A stretch of DNA of 64,000 bases from contig NZ_CP087196.1 in the NCBI RefSeq assembly GCF_024749285.1, positions 6,014,001 to 6,078,000 on the forward strand. The letters are read 5' to 3'. Shown piece after piece: positions 34,665-48,220 of this stretch. Each line of letters begins with the position of its first letter. The first letter of the stretch is position 1. The stretch is from Pseudomonas sp. B21-015. Lineage in GTDB: Bacteria; Pseudomonadota; Gammaproteobacteria; Pseudomonadales; Pseudomonadaceae. A program made the translations under genes and the position numbers. Below the pieces are notes generated by a model that was not told the origin of the DNA, ran no database searches, and was given only the letters and a program-made list of their open reading frames with translations.

Positions 34665-35732
34665 TCACTCGTGATACTGCGCCGACAGTTCATGCACCGC
34701 GCGCAGGAAGGCACCCGCATGTTCCGGGTCGACTTCCGGCGTGATGCCATGGCCAAGATTGAACACGTGGCCGCTGCCCTTGCCGTAGCTGGCGAGAATG
34801 CGGCCGACTTCGGTGCGGATGGCTTCTGGCTTGGCGTAGAGCACGGTTGGGTCCATGTTGCCTTGCAGGGCGACTTTGCTGCCGACGCGTTGGCGGGCTT
34901 CGCCAATGTCGCAGGTCCAGTCCAGGCCCAGCGCATCCGCGCCTGCGTCGGCAATGCTTTCCAGCCACAGGCCACCGTTTTTGGTGAACAGGATGACCGG
35001 CACTTTGCGGCCTTCGTGTTCGCGGATCAGGCCGCTGACGATTTTGCGCATGTAGGCCAGGGAGAATTCCTGATAGGCCGCCGCCGAGAGGTTGCCACCC
35101 CAGGTGTCGAAGATCTGCACCGCTTGCGCACCGGCCATGATCTGGCCGTTGAGGTAAGAGGTGACCGACTGTGCGAGCTTGTCCAGCAGCAGGTGCATGG
35201 CTTGCGGGTTGTCGTAGAGCATGGCCTTGGTCTTGCGGAAGTCTTTCGACGAGCCGCCTTCGACCATGTAGGTGGCCAGGGTCCATGGGCTGCCGGAGAA
35301 GCCGATCAGCGGCACGCGGCCGTTCAGTTCGCGGCGAATGGTGCTGACCGCGTCCATGACGTAGCCGAGGTCTTTCTGTGGATCAGGAATCGGCAGGGCT
35401 TCGATGTCGGCCAGGGTGCTGACCACTTTCTTGAAGCGCGGACCTTCTCCGGTTTCGAAGTACAGGCCCTGGCCCATGGCGTCGGGGATGGTCAGGATGT
35501 CGGAGAAGAGGATCGCCGCATCCAGTTGTGGATAGCGGTCGAGCGGCTGCATCGTGACTTCGCAAGCGAACGCCGGGTTCATGCACAGGCTCATGAAGTC
35601 ACCGGCCTTGGCACGGCTGGCGCGGTATTCAGGCAGGTAGCGACCGGCCTGGCGCATCATCCACACGGGGGTGACGTCTACGGGTTGCTTGAGCAGGGCG
35701 CGAAGGAAACGGTCGTTCTTCAGGGCAGTCAT
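34665..35732 (-). CDS. hemE: Uroporphyrinogen decarboxylase
   Basis: This 355-residue cytoplasmic enzyme decarboxylates uroporphyrinogen III to coproporphyrinogen III in heme synthesis. It has the signature [15 protein letters not shown] near the N-terminus with the conserved Arg residues, the [14 protein letters not shown] segment with the catalytic Asp, and [16 protein letters not shown]. Length is typical of the family. It follows gltD on the same strand with a 235-base gap that contains a REP element, so it may have its own promoter. Confidence 0.97.
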   Translation of the reverse strand: MTALKNDRFLRALLKQPVDVTPVWMMRQAGRYLPEYRASRAKAGDFMSLCMNPAFACEVTMQPLDRYPQLDAAILFSDILTIPDAMGQGLYFETGEGPRFKKVVSTLADIEALPIPDPQKDLGYVMDAVSTIRRELNGRVPLIGFSGSPWTLATYMVEGGSSKDFRKTKAMLYDNPQAMHLLLDKLAQSVTSYLNGQIMAGAQAVQIFDTWGGNLSAAAYQEFSLAYMRKIVSGLIREHEGRKVPVILFTKNGGLWLESIADAGADALGLDWTCDIGEARQRVGSKVALQGNMDPTVLYAKPEAIRTEVGRILASYGKGSGHVFNLGHGITPEVDPEHAGAFLRAVHELSAQYHE

Positions 35733-35843
35733 GTCGGCATCCGGAAAAAAAGTGCGGGCATTTTCTCAGAGCGCGACGCAAAAGGCACGGCAAGAGCCGA
35801 TCCTTTTGTCTATCGGGTCAATTTGTCGCGGTTTCACTCGCCA

Positions 35844-35956
35844 GATCGTTCCCACGCTCTGCGTGGGAATGCATCCTGTGACGCTCTGCGTCACGACTTT
35901 AAGAGCGGACGCAGAGCGTCCATGGGGGCATTCCCACGCGGAGCGTGGGAACGATC
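35844..35956. repeat. REP doublet, family C
   Basis: GATCGTTCCCACGCTC begins the left arm and GAGCGTGGGAACGATC ends the right arm. Inner palindromic units (GACGCTCTGCGTC) lie between. The same family recurs at 60995-61096. It lies between gltD and hemE. Confidence 0.85.
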
Positions 35957-35967
35957 AGTGCGGGGGT

Positions 35968-37419
<1,452 letters not shown>

Positions 37420-40400
37420 TCACTGCGGGTTGGCACGGGTGCTGGAAAGCAACGTTTTCAAGCTGGCAGCCTTTGGCTTGACCAACCAGAAACGGCGCAG
37501 GTAGTCATCGAGGTTTTCCGCGAGTTCACGACCCCACTCGCTGTCGGTTTCCTCGACGTACTCGTTCAGCACGCGTTGCAGGTGGCTACGGTAGGCTTCC
37601 ATCGCTTCGCCGCTGATCCGCTGGATTTCCACCAGTTCGTGGTTGACCCGGTCAACGAAGGTGTTGTCCTGGTCGAGCACGTAGGCGAAACCGCCGGTCA
37701 TGCCTGAGCCGAAGTTGTAACCGGTCTTGCCCAAGACGCAGACGAAACCACCGGTCATGTACTCGCAGCAGTGATCGCCAGTGCCTTCCACCACGGTGTG
37801 AGCACCGGAGTTACGCACGGCAAAACGCTCGCCCGCGGTGCCGGCGGCGAACAGCTTGCCGCCGGTGGCGCCATACAGGCAGGTGTTGCCGATGATGGCA
37901 CTGTCCTGAGTCTTGTAGATGCTGCCTTTTGGCGGAACGATGACCAGCTTGCCGCCAGTCATGCCTTTGCCGACGTAGTCGTTGGCGTCGCCTTCCAGGT
38001 ACATGTTCAGGCCACCGGCGTTCCACACACCGAAGCTCTGACCCGCCGTCCCTTTGAAGCGGAAGGTGATCGGCGCATTGGCCATGCCCTGGTTGCCGTG
38101 CTTGCGAGCGATTTCACCGGAGATCCGCGCGCCGATGGAACGGTCGCAGTTGCAGATATCCAGGGCGAAATCGGCGCCGCTCAGGTCGTTGATGGCCGAA
38201 GTGGCCAGGTCGACCATTTTCTCGGCCAGCAGGCCTTTGTCGAACGGCGGGTTGCGGTCGACCTGGCAGAATTGAGGCTTGTCTGCCGGGATATGATCGC
38301 TGCCGAGCAACGGGGTCAGGTCCAGGTGGTTCTGCTTGGCGGTCTGGCCTTCAAGCACTTCCAGCAGATCGGTACGGCCGATCAGCTCTTCGAGGGAGCG
38401 CACGCCCAGTTTAGCCAGCCACTCACGGGTTTCTTCGGCGACGTAGGTGAAGAAGTTCACCACCATGTCGACCGTACCGATGTAGTGATCCTTGCGCAGC
38501 TTCTCGTTCTGAGTCGCGACGCCGGTGGCGCAGTTGTTCAGGTGGCAAATACGCAGGTATTTGCAGCCCAGGGCGATCATTGGCGCGGTGCCGAAGCCGA
38601 AGCTTTCAGCGCCGAGGATCGCGGCCTTGATCACGTCGAGGCCGGTTTTCAGGCCGCCGTCGGTCTGTACCCGGACCTTGCCGCGCAGGTCGTTGCCACG
38701 CAGGGTCTGATGGGTTTCGGCCAGGCCTAGCTCCCACGGTGCGCCCGCGTATTTGATCGAGGTCAGTGGCGATGCACCGGTGCCGCCGTCGTAGCCGGAG
38801 ATGGTGATCAAGTCCGCGTAGGCCTTGGCCACACCGGCAGCGATGGTGCCGACGCCCGCTTCTGCCACCAGCTTCACCGAAACCAGTGCCTTCGGGTTGA
38901 CTTGTTTCAGGTCGAAAATCAGCTGCGACAAGTCTTCGATCGAATAGATGTCGTGGTGCGGCGGAGGCGAGATCAGGGTCACGCCCGGTACTGCGTAACG
39001 CAGCTTGGCGATCAGACCGTTGACCTTGCCGCCTGGCAACTGACCACCTTCGCCTGGCTTGGCACCCTGGGCGACCTTGATCTGCAACACTTCAGCGTTG
39101 ACCAGGTATTCCGGGGTCACACCGAAGCGGCCAGTGGCGACCTGCTTGATTTTCGAGCTCTTGATGGTGCCGTAGCGCGCCGGGTCTTCGCCGCCTTCGC
39201 CGGAGTTGGAACGCGCACCGAGGCGGTTCATGGCTTCGGCCAGGGCTTCGTGGGCTTCCGGCGACAGAGCGCCGAGGGAGATGCCCGCGGAGTCGAAGCG
39301 CTTGAGCACCGATTCCAGCGGTTCGATCTCGCTGATGTCCAGCGGCGTGTCCAGGGTCTTGACCTTGAACAGGTCGCGGATCATCGACACCGGGCGGTTA
39401 TCCACCAGTGACGTGTATTCCTTGAATTTGGCGTAGTCGCCCTGCTGCACAGCGGCTTGCAGGGTGTTGACCACGTCCGGGTTGTAGGCGTGATATTCGC
39501 CACCGTGGACGAACTTCAACAGACCGCCCTGCTGGATCGGCTTGCGCGGACTCCAGGCTTCGGCCGCCAAGGCTTTCTGCTCAGCTTCGATGTCGACGAA
39601 ACGCGCACCCTTGATGCGGCTTGGCACGCCACGGAAGCTCAGTTCGCAGACTTCTTCGGACAGGCCGATCGCTTCGAACAACTGCGCACCGCGATACGAC
39701 GTGATGGTCGAGATGCCCATCTTCGACAGGATCTTGAGCAGGCCTTTGGTGATGCCTTTGCGGTAGTTCTTGAACACCTCATAGAGGTCGCCCAGCACTT
39801 CACCGGTGCGGATCAGGTCGCCCAGCACTTCGTAAGCCAGGAACGGATAAACCGCCGAAGCACCGAAGCCGATCAGCACCGCAAAGTGATGCGGATCGCG
39901 AGCAGTGGCGGTTTCTACCAGGATGTTGGAGTCGCAACGCAGGCCTTTTTCGGTCAGACGATGGTGTACCGCGCCGGTGGCGAGCGAAGCGTGAATCGGT
40001 AGCTTGCCCGGGGCGATGTGACGGTCGCTCAGCACGATTTGGGTGCGACCGGCGCGAACGGCTTCTTCAGCCTGATCGGCGACATTACGCACCGCCGCTT
40101 CGAGGCCGACGCTCTCGTCGTAGTTGAGGTCGATGATCTGGCGTTCAAAGCCCGGGCGATCGAGGTTCATCAACGAGCGCCACTTGGCCGGGGAAACGAC
40201 CGGCGAGCTGAGGATCACGCGCGAGGCGTGTTCCGGCGATTCCTGGAAGATGTTGCGCTCGGCGCCGAGGCAGACTTCCAGCGACATGACGATGGCTTCG
40301 CGCAACGGGTCGATCGGCGGGTTGGTCACCTGCGCGAACTGCTGGCGGAAATAGTCGTACGGCGTGCGTACACGCTGGGACAGCACAGCCATCGGCGTAT

Positions 40401-41865
40401 CGTCGCCCATCGAGCCGACGGCTTCGTAGCCTTGCTCGCCGAGCGGACGCAGCACCTGGTCGCGCTCTTCGAACGTGACCTGATACATCTTCATGTACTG
40501 CTTGAGCTGATCGACGCCGTAGAACGCCGAACCGTGGTCGTTGTCTTCCATGGTCGCCTGGATGCGCAGGGCATTCTTGCGCAGCCATTGCTTGTATGGA
40601 TGACGTGACTTCAAGCGGTTGTCGATGGCATCGGTGTCGAGGATCTGACCGGTTTCGGTGTCCACGGCAAAGATCTGGCCCGGGCCAACGCGACCCTTGG
40701 CGATCACGTCTTCGGGCTGGTAGTTCCAGACACCGATTTCCGAGGCCAGGGTAATGAAACCGTTCTTGGTGGTGACCCAACGCGCCGGACGCAGACCGTT
40801 ACGGTCGAGCAGGCACACCGCGTAACGACCGTCGGTCATGACCACGCCGGCCGGGCCGTCCCATGGCTCCATGTGCATCGAGTTGTATTCGTAGAACGCA
40901 CGCAGATCCGGGTCCATGGTTTCGACGTTCTGCCACGCAGGCGGAATGATCATCCGCACGCCACGGAACAGGTCGATGCCACCGGTAACCATCAGCTCGA
41001 GCATGTTGTCCATGCTGGAGGAGTCGGAACCGACGCGGTTCACCAGCGGGCCGAGTTCTTCCAGATCCATCAGATCGTTGGTGAACTTGGTGCGACGAGC
41101 CTGGGCCCAGTTGCGGTTGCCGGTGATGGTGTTGATCTCGCCGTTGTGGGCGAGGAAGCGGAACGGCTGCGCCAGCGGCCATTTCGGCAGCGTGTTGGTC
41201 GAAAAGCGCTGGTGGAACACGCAGATCGAGGTTTGCAGGCGCTGGTCGCTCAGGTCTGGATAGAAGGCGGTCAAATCCGCCGGCATCATCAGGCCTTTGT
41301 AAATAATGGTCTTGTGGGAAAAGCTGCAGATGTAGTGATCGACGTCGGCGGCGTTGGCCACGGACGAACGACGACGGGCGCTGAACAGCTTGATCGCCAT
41401 GTCCTGATCGCTCAGGCCTTCACCACCGATGAACACTTGTTCGATCTGCGGCAGGCGCTCGAGGGCCAGGCGACCGAGGACGCTGGTGTCGATCGGCACT
41501 TTGCGCCAGCCGACCAGGGTCAGGCCTTCGGCCAGGATCTCGCGGTTCATGTTCTCGCGAGCAGCTTCGGCTTTTACCGGATCCTGGTTGAAGAAGACCA
41601 TGCCCACGGCATATTGCTTGGGCAGTTCGACGCCAAAGGTTTCCTGGGCGATGGCCCGCAGGAACACATCCGGCTTTTGAATCAGCAGACCGCAACCGTC
41701 ACCGGTCTTGCCGTCGGCGTTGATCCCACCGCGGTGGGTCATGCAGGTCAGGGCCTCAATGGCCGTTTGCAAAAGGGTATGACTGGGCTCGCCCTGCATA
41801 TGGGCTATCAGGCCGAAACCGCAGTTATCCTTGAATTCATCTGGTTGGTACAGACCTGCTTTCAT
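37420..41865 (-). CDS. gltB: Glutamate synthase (NADPH) large subunit
   Basis: This 1481-residue protein makes two glutamates from glutamine and 2-oxoglutarate. The N-terminal class II amidotransferase domain starts after a short propeptide at Cys15 ([14 protein letters not shown]), the catalytic nucleophile. Next come the central domain and the FMN/2-oxoglutarate-binding synthase domain ([19 protein letters not shown]) with its cysteine cluster ([17 protein letters not shown]). A C-terminal GXGXG beta-helix closes the protein. I prefer ATG 41865 to the GTG two codons upstream because GGTGAG is then properly spaced. Confidence 0.96.
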   Translation of the reverse strand: MKAGLYQPDEFKDNCGFGLIAHMQGEPSHTLLQTAIEALTCMTHRGGINADGKTGDGCGLLIQKPDVFLRAIAQETFGVELPKQYAVGMVFFNQDPVKAEAARENMNREILAEGLTLVGWRKVPIDTSVLGRLALERLPQIEQVFIGGEGLSDQDMAIKLFSARRRSSVANAADVDHYICSFSHKTIIYKGLMMPADLTAFYPDLSDQRLQTSICVFHQRFSTNTLPKWPLAQPFRFLAHNGEINTITGNRNWAQARRTKFTNDLMDLEELGPLVNRVGSDSSSMDNMLELMVTGGIDLFRGVRMIIPPAWQNVETMDPDLRAFYEYNSMHMEPWDGPAGVVMTDGRYAVCLLDRNGLRPARWVTTKNGFITLASEIGVWNYQPEDVIAKGRVGPGQIFAVDTETGQILDTDAIDNRLKSRHPYKQWLRKNALRIQATMEDNDHGSAFYGVDQLKQYMKMYQVTFEERDQVLRPLGEQGYEAVGSMGDDTPMAVLSQRVRTPYDYFRQQFAQVTNPPIDPLREAIVMSLEVCLGAERNIFQESPEHASRVILSSPVVSPAKWRSLMNLDRPGFERQIIDLNYDESVGLEAAVRNVADQAEEAVRAGRTQIVLSDRHIAPGKLPIHASLATGAVHHRLTEKGLRCDSNILVETATARDPHHFAVLIGFGASAVYPFLAYEVLGDLIRTGEVLGDLYEVFKNYRKGITKGLLKILSKMGISTITSYRGAQLFEAIGLSEEVCELSFRGVPSRIKGARFVDIEAEQKALAAEAWSPRKPIQQGGLLKFVHGGEYHAYNPDVVNTLQAAVQQGDYAKFKEYTSLVDNRPVSMIRDLFKVKTLDTPLDISEIEPLESVLKRFDSAGISLGALSPEAHEALAEAMNRLGARSNSGEGGEDPARYGTIKSSKIKQVATGRFGVTPEYLVNAEVLQIKVAQGAKPGEGGQLPGGKVNGLIAKLRYAVPGVTLISPPPHHDIYSIEDLSQLIFDLKQVNPKALVSVKLVAEAGVGTIAAGVAKAYADLITISGYDGGTGASPLTSIKYAGAPWELGLAETHQTLRGNDLRGKVRVQTDGGLKTGLDVIKAAILGAESFGFGTAPMIALGCKYLRICHLNNCATGVATQNEKLRKDHYIGTVDMVVNFFTYVAEETREWLAKLGVRSLEELIGRTDLLEVLEGQTAKQNHLDLTPLLGSDHIPADKPQFCQVDRNPPFDKGLLAEKMVDLATSAINDLSGADFALDICNCDRSIGARISGEIARKHGNQGMANAPITFRFKGTAGQSFGVWNAGGLNMYLEGDANDYVGKGMTGGKLVIVPPKGSIYKTQDSAIIGNTCLYGATGGKLFAAGTAGERFAVRNSGAHTVVEGTGDHCCEYMTGGFVCVLGKTGYNFGSGMTGGFAYVLDQDNTFVDRVNHELVEIQRISGEAMEAYRSHLQRVLNEYVEETDSEWGRELAENLDDYLRRFWLVKPKAASLKTLLSSTRANPQ

Positions 41866-42214
41866 AGACACTTTCTCACCAGGCTGCCTCTTATCGAGGC
41901 AAATTTCTTTTCAATTCAACCAGTTACCATCCACACCGAACGTACGCCAGCTTTGCGGGGCAAAAGGGAGGTCATTGTACACACCGACACTGAGGCTCAC
42001 AAATTTGACGACGAAATGTCGCAAATCTATGTCGCATTTGTGAAAGGTTTAAAGCGATATGCTGTGCTAGTCAAAACTTTTTTAATTTTGACCGCAGCGA
42101 CTCAAAGACTACTGTGACGCAGACACCACAAGGCACGCGGCCTGGAGAGGCGGCATGCACTTGCAGAAATTTTGAGGTGCTTGGAGAGGCGGCCTGGGTA
42201 AGGCCGCCGAATCT
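41866..42214. other. Region upstream of gltB, with a short direct repeat
   Basis: This 349-base gap lies between the DamX-like gene and gltB and should carry the glt promoter. ATGTCGCA is repeated at 42016-42023 and 42029-42036, a 13-base period that could be a binding site. On the minus strand TTGACT near 42073 is a possible -35 box. No gene is apparent, and the out-of-frame reading frame entering from 42215 is a shadow. Confidence 0.5.
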
Positions 42215-43828
42215 TCAGCGAGTTGTTGCCAGTTCCTGTTGGACGCTGGCGACAGTGCGAGGCCAAGGTTTACCAGCCTGAACCTTCGCTGGCAAGGCCT
42301 TGATGGCAGTAACGGCTGCATCGCGGTTGGCGAAGTTACCGTAGGTGATGACGTAAAGCGGCTTGCCGTTGAGCACTTTCTTGAAATAACGGTACTCGCC
42401 GCCCTGCTCCTTGACGAAGCTTTGCGCGGTCGCCTCAGAGCTGGTGCCAAGGATCTGCACCACGTAGTTACCCGGCGCCTGACCTGCGTACCAGCCGCCA
42501 CCGGCGGCTTTGGCCACGGTGACTGGCTTCTCGGCAGGTTTGACCGCGACGGCCGGCTTGGCGGGCGCTGGAGCCGGTTTGGCAACAGGCGCAGGCGCAG
42601 GGGCTGGCTTGGCAACAGGCGCTACTGGCTTGGCGGTTGCGACCTGAGTCGGCGCAGGCGTCGGCTTGGCGGCCGGTGTCGGCGCAGGCCCCGCCGGAAC
42701 GCCTGCCGGCGGCGCGGTGGTGGTCACGGTCGGCGGTGTGGCGCTGGAGCCTTCGACGGGTACGCCATCATCACCTTCGGTAATGCCACCGGCCGCTTCG
42801 GCCAACGGACCACGCATCACCGGCTGCGAGTTACCGACCAGCGGTAATGGCATCGGCTGCGAGTTACCCGCGAATTCCACGGCTGGAGCGCCGCTACTGT
42901 TAGGTTGTGGCGTGCCCTGGCCCAGCGGCAGTTGCGCCTGTTCGTTGGCAGGTGTGCCGGTGGTCGGTGCTTTGCTGCGACCCGGCATCAACCAGGCGGC
43001 GGCTACCGCGACCACGACGACGGCGGAAATCGCCAATACGTGTTTCTTCGGCATGTTGAACCCCATACTTGGACGCTTGACCGCTGAGCGGCTGGCAATC
43101 ATGGCTTCGATCATCGCATCGCGGGCGACCTGGTTAATAGTGCCAGGCCAACCGTCGGAGCTTTCGTGAATATCAGAGATCTGATCCGCGGTGAAAAGTT
43201 CGATTCCCCGGCCGGCGCCTTCAAGACGCTGATCCAGGTATTCGCGGGTTTCTTCTTCGGTGTAAGGCTGCAATTCGATGACGTGGAAACGCTCTTCCTC
43301 GAGGCTCAGCGCTTCAAGTTGAGCAATCAGCGAGGACTCGCCGAACAGGAACACGTGCGGGCGACCTTCCGGTGCACCGGCAGCCAGGGCCAGCAAGGCT
43401 TCCAGCGCGGACTCGTCGAGTTGCTCGGCGTCATCCACCAGCAAATAGACTTCCTGCCCCGTGAGCGCAAGCTGCACCACTTGAGCCAGGATCGCACCGA
43501 CCTCGGCCTGGGCAACGTTCAGCGCCTGAGCCACCTGATTCAATACACCAGCAGCATCGCCGGCGCCACGGGCGGAAACCACCACGCTCTGCACTGACTG
43601 TTTGTTGGTGCTGGCCACCAGGGCCTGACGCAACAGGGTTTTGCCGCTGCCTTGAGGGCCAGTGACCACCAGCAGCAACTGGCTGTAACGGGCCAGATGA
43701 TGCAGCTGCCCCAGCACCGGTTTGCGCTGGGCCGGGAAAAATTTGAAGCCAGGCACCCGTGGAGCGAAAGGGTCATGACTTAACTGGTAATGGCCGAGGA
43801 AAGCCTCGTCGGCATGCAAACTAGTCAT
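42215..43828 (-). CDS. DamX-like AAA/SPOR-domain cell division protein
   Basis: This 537-residue protein has three parts. Residues ~1-260 are an ExeA-like ATPase domain with Walker A GPQGSGKTLLRQ and Walker B-like VYLLVDDAEQL. A single membrane segment follows (HVLAISAVVVVAVAAAWLMPG, ~277-297), then a ~150-residue Pro/Ala/Lys-rich linker, and a C-terminal SPOR domain (GNYVVQILGTSSEATAQSFV) that binds denuded peptidoglycan at the septum. The aroK-aroB-damX order is conserved in gammaproteobacteria, where DamX acts in division. The gene starts ten bases after aroB. Confidence 0.85.
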   Translation of the reverse strand: MTSLHADEAFLGHYQLSHDPFAPRVPGFKFFPAQRKPVLGQLHHLARYSQLLLVVTGPQGSGKTLLRQALVASTNKQSVQSVVVSARGAGDAAGVLNQVAQALNVAQAEVGAILAQVVQLALTGQEVYLLVDDAEQLDESALEALLALAAGAPEGRPHVFLFGESSLIAQLEALSLEEERFHVIELQPYTEEETREYLDQRLEGAGRGIELFTADQISDIHESSDGWPGTINQVARDAMIEAMIASRSAVKRPSMGFNMPKKHVLAISAVVVVAVAAAWLMPGRSKAPTTGTPANEQAQLPLGQGTPQPNSSGAPAVEFAGNSQPMPLPLVGNSQPVMRGPLAEAAGGITEGDDGVPVEGSSATPPTVTTTAPPAGVPAGPAPTPAAKPTPAPTQVATAKPVAPVAKPAPAPAPVAKPAPAPAKPAVAVKPAEKPVTVAKAAGGGWYAGQAPGNYVVQILGTSSEATAQSFVKEQGGEYRYFKKVLNGKPLYVITYGNFANRDAAVTAIKALPAKVQAGKPWPRTVASVQQELATTR

Positions 43829-43838
43829 CGGGATCTTA

Positions 43839-44939
43839 TTAACCTTTAAGCTGAGCCAGGGCGCGGTAATCCGCTCCCAGCGTGGCCTGTAAAACCTCTT
43901 TCGGATAATCGTCGGTCACCACTGCTTCGCCCATGTGGCGCAGCAGCACCAGGCGCAAACGACCGTCGATCACTTTCTTGTCAATTGCCATGTGTTCGAG
44001 AAAATCGGCTTCAGTCATCTCTTGCGGCGGGATGACCGGCAGGCCGGCACGCTGAAACAGACGAATACCGCGATCACGTTCCTGTTCGCTGATCCAGCCC
44101 AGGCGCGCGGACATTTCCAGAGCCATTACAGTGCCAGCAGCGACCGCTTCACCATGTAGCCAGACACCATAGCCCATATGGGTTTCGATCGCGTGGCCGA
44201 AGGTATGGCCCAGGTTGAGCGTGGCACGCACGCCGGTCTCTTTCTCGTCGGCACCGACCACCGCAGCCTTGGCTGCGCAGGAGCGTTCGATGGCGTACGT
44301 CAGGGCGGCCTGGTCCAGGGCGCGCAGGCGATCGACGTTTTCTTCGAGCCAGGTCAGGAACGGCTCGTCGCAAATCAGCCCGTATTTGATGACTTCCGCC
44401 AGCCCGGCGGACAGTTCGCGGGCCGGCAGGGTGTTGAGGGTGGCGGTATCGATCAGCACCACATTGGGCTGATAGAAGGCGCCGACCATGTTCTTGCCGA
44501 GTGGGTGATTGATCCCGGTTTTGCCGCCCACCGAGGAGTCGACTTGCGACAACAGGGTGGTCGGCACCTGGATGAAATCAACGCCGCGCTGGTAGCAGGC
44601 GGCCGCAAAACCGGCCATGTCACCGATCACGCCGCCGCCGAGAGCGATCACTGTGGTGCGGCGGTCGTGCCGTGCGGTCAGCAGGCCATCGAAAATCAGT
44701 TGCAGGGTTTCCCAGGTCTTGAAGGCTTCGCCGTCGGGCAGCACCACGGAAATCACCGAGAACTGCGCGAGGCTGCGAGTCAGACGCTCGAGGTAGAGCG
44801 GCGCGACGGTCTCGTTGGAGATGATCGCCACCTGCCGTCCGCGGATATGCGGGGCCAGCAGCTCAGGCTGATCCAACAAACCTTCGCCAATATGAATCGG
44901 GTAGCTGCGCTCGCCTAGATCGACCTTGAGTGTCTGCAT
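43839..44939 (-). CDS. aroB: 3-dehydroquinate synthase
   Basis: This 366-residue enzyme of the shikimate pathway converts DAHP to 3-dehydroquinate using NAD and a divalent metal. Signatures are [28 protein letters not shown] for NAD binding, [19 protein letters not shown], and the metal ligands in [12 protein letters not shown]. Length is typical. It lies downstream of aroK in the usual order, with a 150-base gap that contains a hairpin. Confidence 0.97.
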   Translation of the reverse strand: MQTLKVDLGERSYPIHIGEGLLDQPELLAPHIRGRQVAIISNETVAPLYLERLTRSLAQFSVISVVLPDGEAFKTWETLQLIFDGLLTARHDRRTTVIALGGGVIGDMAGFAAACYQRGVDFIQVPTTLLSQVDSSVGGKTGINHPLGKNMVGAFYQPNVVLIDTATLNTLPARELSAGLAEVIKYGLICDEPFLTWLEENVDRLRALDQAALTYAIERSCAAKAAVVGADEKETGVRATLNLGHTFGHAIETHMGYGVWLHGEAVAAGTVMALEMSARLGWISEQERDRGIRLFQRAGLPVIPPQEMTEADFLEHMAIDKKVIDGRLRLVLLRHMGEAVVTDDYPKEVLQATLGADYRALAQLKG

Positions 44940-44993
44940 GTGTCCCCACAGTGAAGATGGAATCAGGCATCCTGCCTTGAGTTAACGAATTCC

Positions 44994-45018
44994 ACGGCGT
45001 CCGCTGGTGTGACGCCGT
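44994..45018. other. Hairpin in the aroK-aroB gap
   Basis: ACGGCGTC (44994-45001) and GACGCCGT (45011-45018) pair around a nine-base loop. There is no T tract, so it is not a typical terminator. It may be an mRNA processing or stability element within the aro transcript. Confidence 0.4.
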
Positions 45019-45089
45019 TCGGTAGCCATCCGCCACAACCTTGAGCGGCTGCGACAGGACGCCGAGGATAGCGCATTTCGCGCCGCGCA

Positions 45090-45608
45090 TTAACGGGGCG
45101 GTAGCTGCTGCAAGCGGTCGAGAATGTCGAGCACCACCATCCGCGGTGGCCGCTCATCGGTTTCCACCACAAGGTCGGCGATTTCCCGATACAGCGGATC
45201 ACGGATCGCCAGCAAATCCCGCAGGGTCTTGGCCGGATCGGCCGTGCGCAACAGTGGCCGATTGCGATCGCGGGCCGTTCGACCCACCTGCTGCTCGACA
45301 GACGCATGCAGATAGACCACCCGACCACCGGCATGCAGCGCCCGGCGATTGGCTTCGCGCATCACCGCTCCGCCGCCGGTCGCCAACACCACACCGTCGG
45401 ACGCGCACAGCTCGGCAATCATCGCTTGCTCGCGATCACGAAAGCCCGGTTCGCCTTCCTTATCGAAAATCCACGGGATATTGGCGCCCGTGCGCAATTC
45501 AATTTCCTTATCGGAATCTTTGAATGGCAGGCGCAGCTCTTTGGCCAGCAACCGGCCGATGGTGCTTTTTCCAGCCCCCATCGGTCCAACAAGAATCAAA
45601 TTTCGCAC
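45090..45608 (-). CDS. aroK: Shikimate kinase
   Basis: This 172-residue P-loop kinase phosphorylates shikimate with ATP. It has Walker [13 protein letters not shown] at the N-terminus, the shikimate-binding DKEIELRTG region, the RDRE lid context, and ATGGGAVM. It starts only four bases after the pilQ stop, so the shikimate genes are probably read from the pil promoter, as in P. aeruginosa and relatives. Confidence 0.97.
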   Translation of the reverse strand: MRNLILVGPMGAGKSTIGRLLAKELRLPFKDSDKEIELRTGANIPWIFDKEGEPGFRDREQAMIAELCASDGVVLATGGGAVMREANRRALHAGGRVVYLHASVEQQVGRTARDRNRPLLRTADPAKTLRDLLAIRDPLYREIADLVVETDERPPRMVVLDILDRLQQLPPR

Positions 45609-45612
45609 AGAA

Positions 45613-47679
45613 TCAATGACTCACAGCAATCGCCTGATTGTTCATGATACGCGGTGTGAGAAAGACCAGCAGCTCGGATTTTTTCTCCGAAACCACATCA
45701 CGCCGGAAAAGGCGGCCAAGATACGGCACATCACCGAGAAATGGCACCTTATCTACAACCTTGCTCTGAGTATTTGAGAAAACCCCACCAATGACGATGG
45801 TCTCGCCGTCGTTGATCAGGACCTTGGCGTTGACTTCGTTTTTGTTGATCGGCGGCTGCCCAAGGACCAGGTTAGCGTAGTCCGGCTGATCCTTGGTGAC
45901 CTTGACCTCCATGATAATGCGATTGTCCGGGGTGATCTGCGGGGTCACCTCCAGCGAAAGGACTGCCGGCTTGAACGTCACCGACGTCGCGCCGCTGGAA
46001 CTGGATTCCGGATACGGAATTTCAGTACCTTTCAGGATCTTCGCGGTTTCCTTATCAGCCGTGACCACCTTGGGTTGCGAAACAATTTCGCCATTGCCGG
46101 TTTTTTCCATGGCGCTCAACTCGAGGTCCAGCAGCGTGTTGTCAGTGATAAAGGAAATGCCGATCCCGGACGTGGCACTTGTAGCGCCCAGATCAACAAA
46201 GGGTTGGCTGGTGCTTTGCCCTGTAATGGGGTTGCCGGGAGAAGCACCGCCCGACCCTGTCCAATTACCATCGGTCTTGCTTCCACCCCATCGCACGCCC
46301 AACTGCTTGTCGTAATCAACGCTAGCTTCGACGATGCGCGCCTCGATCATTACCTGACGCACCGGAATATCCAGCTGCGCCACGATGCGGCGCAGTTCAT
46401 CGAGGCGATCCTGGGTCTGGTAGGCAATGATATTGTTGGTCCGCTCATCGACCGTGATTGAACCGCGCTCGTCTATTTTCGCCTCGGCACTGGTCACCGA
46501 CTGGAACAGCTTGGCAATATCGGCGGCCTTGGCGTAGTTGACCTGCAACAGTTCGCGACGCAGAGGCGCCAGTTCGGCGATCTGCTTCTGCGACTCCAGC
46601 TCCTGACGCTCCCGGGCGGCAATTTCATCGGCCGGCGCCACCAGCAGCACGTTACCGATTTTGCGTTTATCCAGACCTTTGGTTTTCAACACCAGGTCCA
46701 GCGCCTGATCCCATGGCACGTTCTGCAGGCGCAACGTGATGCCGCCCTGCACCGTGTCGCTGGCGACCAGATTGAGGTTGGTGAAATCGGCGATCAGTTG
46801 CAGCACCGAGCGCACATCGATGTCCTGAAAATTCAGCGAGAGTTTTTCGCCGGTGTAGGCAAAGCGTTCGGTATTGCGCTTTTGCAGGTCATCGACAGTC
46901 ATCGGCCGGATGCTGACGGTCAGTTTGTTGTCGGTCTGATAGGTCGAATAATCGAAGGCGCCGCTGGGCTCGATACTGATGGTGGCCCGATCACCTGTGG
47001 CGCTGGCGTTGACGAACTGCACCGGCGTGGCGAAATCCTTGACGTCGAGGCGCACGCGCAACCGTTCAGGCAGTTGGGTCTTGGTGAAACCGACGATGAT
47101 CTTGCCATCGTGCTCCTGGATGTCCGGGGCGATGGACGGATCCGACAGATCGATAACCACATTGCCTTCACCCTGGGTGCCGCGCTGGAAATCCACGCCC
47201 CGGATGGCTTTGCCCACGGGGGCATTGACCCTGGCGGGCGCTGGCGTCGCAGTGGCTGTGCGCGGCGCGCTGGTGATCGGTTTAGACGCCTTGCTACCGC
47301 CCCCCTGCCCGACGACCACGAACAGATTGTTGCCTTCGACGCGGGCGTTATACGGGGTTAACTGGGTCAGGCTGATGATCAGCCGTGTGCGGTTCTTGGC
47401 CTCCACCACCGTGGCGCTGCGGGCGTTGCCGCCGCCCAGGTCTCGATTCTTGTTCGCCAGCTGACTGGTGACCCCCGGCAGATCCAGCGCAATCCGCGCA
47501 GGCTGCTCTGTCGTATAACCCTGGGGCTGCGGCGGCGGCCCATCGAACGACAACTTCAACTCGACGCGATCACCGGGCAGCGCGGCGACATCCAGCGTTT
47601 TGAGGTTGGCCGCCTGTACCATCGGCGACAGAAACGCTATCCATAGCGAAATACCGAAGGTTGAGAAAATCCTGTTCAT
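45613..47679 (-). CDS. pilQ: Type IV pilus secretin PilQ
   Basis: This 688-residue outer-membrane secretin has a signal peptide ending near VQAANLKTL. Two AMIN-type domains (residues ~25-250) bind peptidoglycan. An STN/N0 domain follows ([22 protein letters not shown]), then an N1 domain and the C-terminal secretin barrel ending with [17 protein letters not shown] and [10 protein letters not shown]. Secretins form the pore for the pilus fibre. It is the last gene of pilMNOPQ, 13 bases after pilP. Confidence 0.96.
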   Translation of the reverse strand: MNRIFSTFGISLWIAFLSPMVQAANLKTLDVAALPGDRVELKLSFDGPPPQPQGYTTEQPARIALDLPGVTSQLANKNRDLGGGNARSATVVEAKNRTRLIISLTQLTPYNARVEGNNLFVVVGQGGGSKASKPITSAPRTATATPAPARVNAPVGKAIRGVDFQRGTQGEGNVVIDLSDPSIAPDIQEHDGKIIVGFTKTQLPERLRVRLDVKDFATPVQFVNASATGDRATISIEPSGAFDYSTYQTDNKLTVSIRPMTVDDLQKRNTERFAYTGEKLSLNFQDIDVRSVLQLIADFTNLNLVASDTVQGGITLRLQNVPWDQALDLVLKTKGLDKRKIGNVLLVAPADEIAARERQELESQKQIAELAPLRRELLQVNYAKAADIAKLFQSVTSAEAKIDERGSITVDERTNNIIAYQTQDRLDELRRIVAQLDIPVRQVMIEARIVEASVDYDKQLGVRWGGSKTDGNWTGSGGASPGNPITGQSTSQPFVDLGATSATSGIGISFITDNTLLDLELSAMEKTGNGEIVSQPKVVTADKETAKILKGTEIPYPESSSSGATSVTFKPAVLSLEVTPQITPDNRIIMEVKVTKDQPDYANLVLGQPPINKNEVNAKVLINDGETIVIGGVFSNTQSKVVDKVPFLGDVPYLGRLFRRDVVSEKKSELLVFLTPRIMNNQAIAVSH

Positions 47680-47692
47680 TATTCGAGTTCCA

Positions 47693-48220
47693 CTATGAGT
47701 GCTCTTTCAAAGGGATGGTCCGCGGCCGCTCCAGCCAGGCGCCTTCGCCATCGGGAACGATTTCGACCACATCGACTTGCGAGCCGCTGATGGCGACAAT
47801 CCGTCCATCGTTACGCCCCAGGTAATCGCCGACTTTCAGCCGATGCACACCGCCCGCCCCGCGCAACAGTGCAAAGGAGCCGGTCGCATTGGAGATCGTG
47901 CCGACCATTTCAAATTGCTCGATGTTGAAACCTTCGAGGTACTGCTTGACCCGATTGGGGTCGGGTTTGACGTTGCGCGAGCCGTGCTTCTGGCCAGCCA
48001 GATCGACCCTGACCTGCCGGGAGAACGGGCTACGCAGGTTGGCAGCGCTGTAGGTGAATGTCGGGTAAGACCGGAATGTCGGCGTTGGTTCAATCTTGCC
48101 GGGCGCGCGCAGGCGCACTTCGTTCAGGTAGGCGTCCAGATCGCTGAAATCATTGCCGCCACCACAACCGGCCAGGACGACCAGACACATCACCATCGAC
48201 AGGCGACGAGCCGGGCTCAT
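47693..48220 (-). CDS. pilP: Type IV pilus lipoprotein PilP
   Basis: This 175-residue lipoprotein has a signal ending in the lipobox VLAGCGGG (Cys19). A Pro-rich linker and a C-terminal beta domain (RVKQYLEGFNIEQFEMVGTIS) contact the secretin. PilP links the inner-membrane PilN/PilO platform to PilQ. It overlaps pilO by four bases and precedes pilQ. Confidence 0.95.
   Translation of the reverse strand: MSPARRLSMVMCLVVLAGCGGGNDFSDLDAYLNEVRLRAPGKIEPTPTFRSYPTFTYSAANLRSPFSRQVRVDLAGQKHGSRNVKPDPNRVKQYLEGFNIEQFEMVGTISNATGSFALLRGAGGVHRLKVGDYLGRNDGRIVAISGSQVDVVEIVPDGEGAWLERPRTIPLKEHS

Noticed and set aside
42109..42615. A 168-codon minus-strand frame overlapping the DamX-like gene
   Set aside because: It is an alternate frame of the Pro/Ala-rich linker and SPOR region, with Arg/Pro-rich composition typical of GC-rich shadows.
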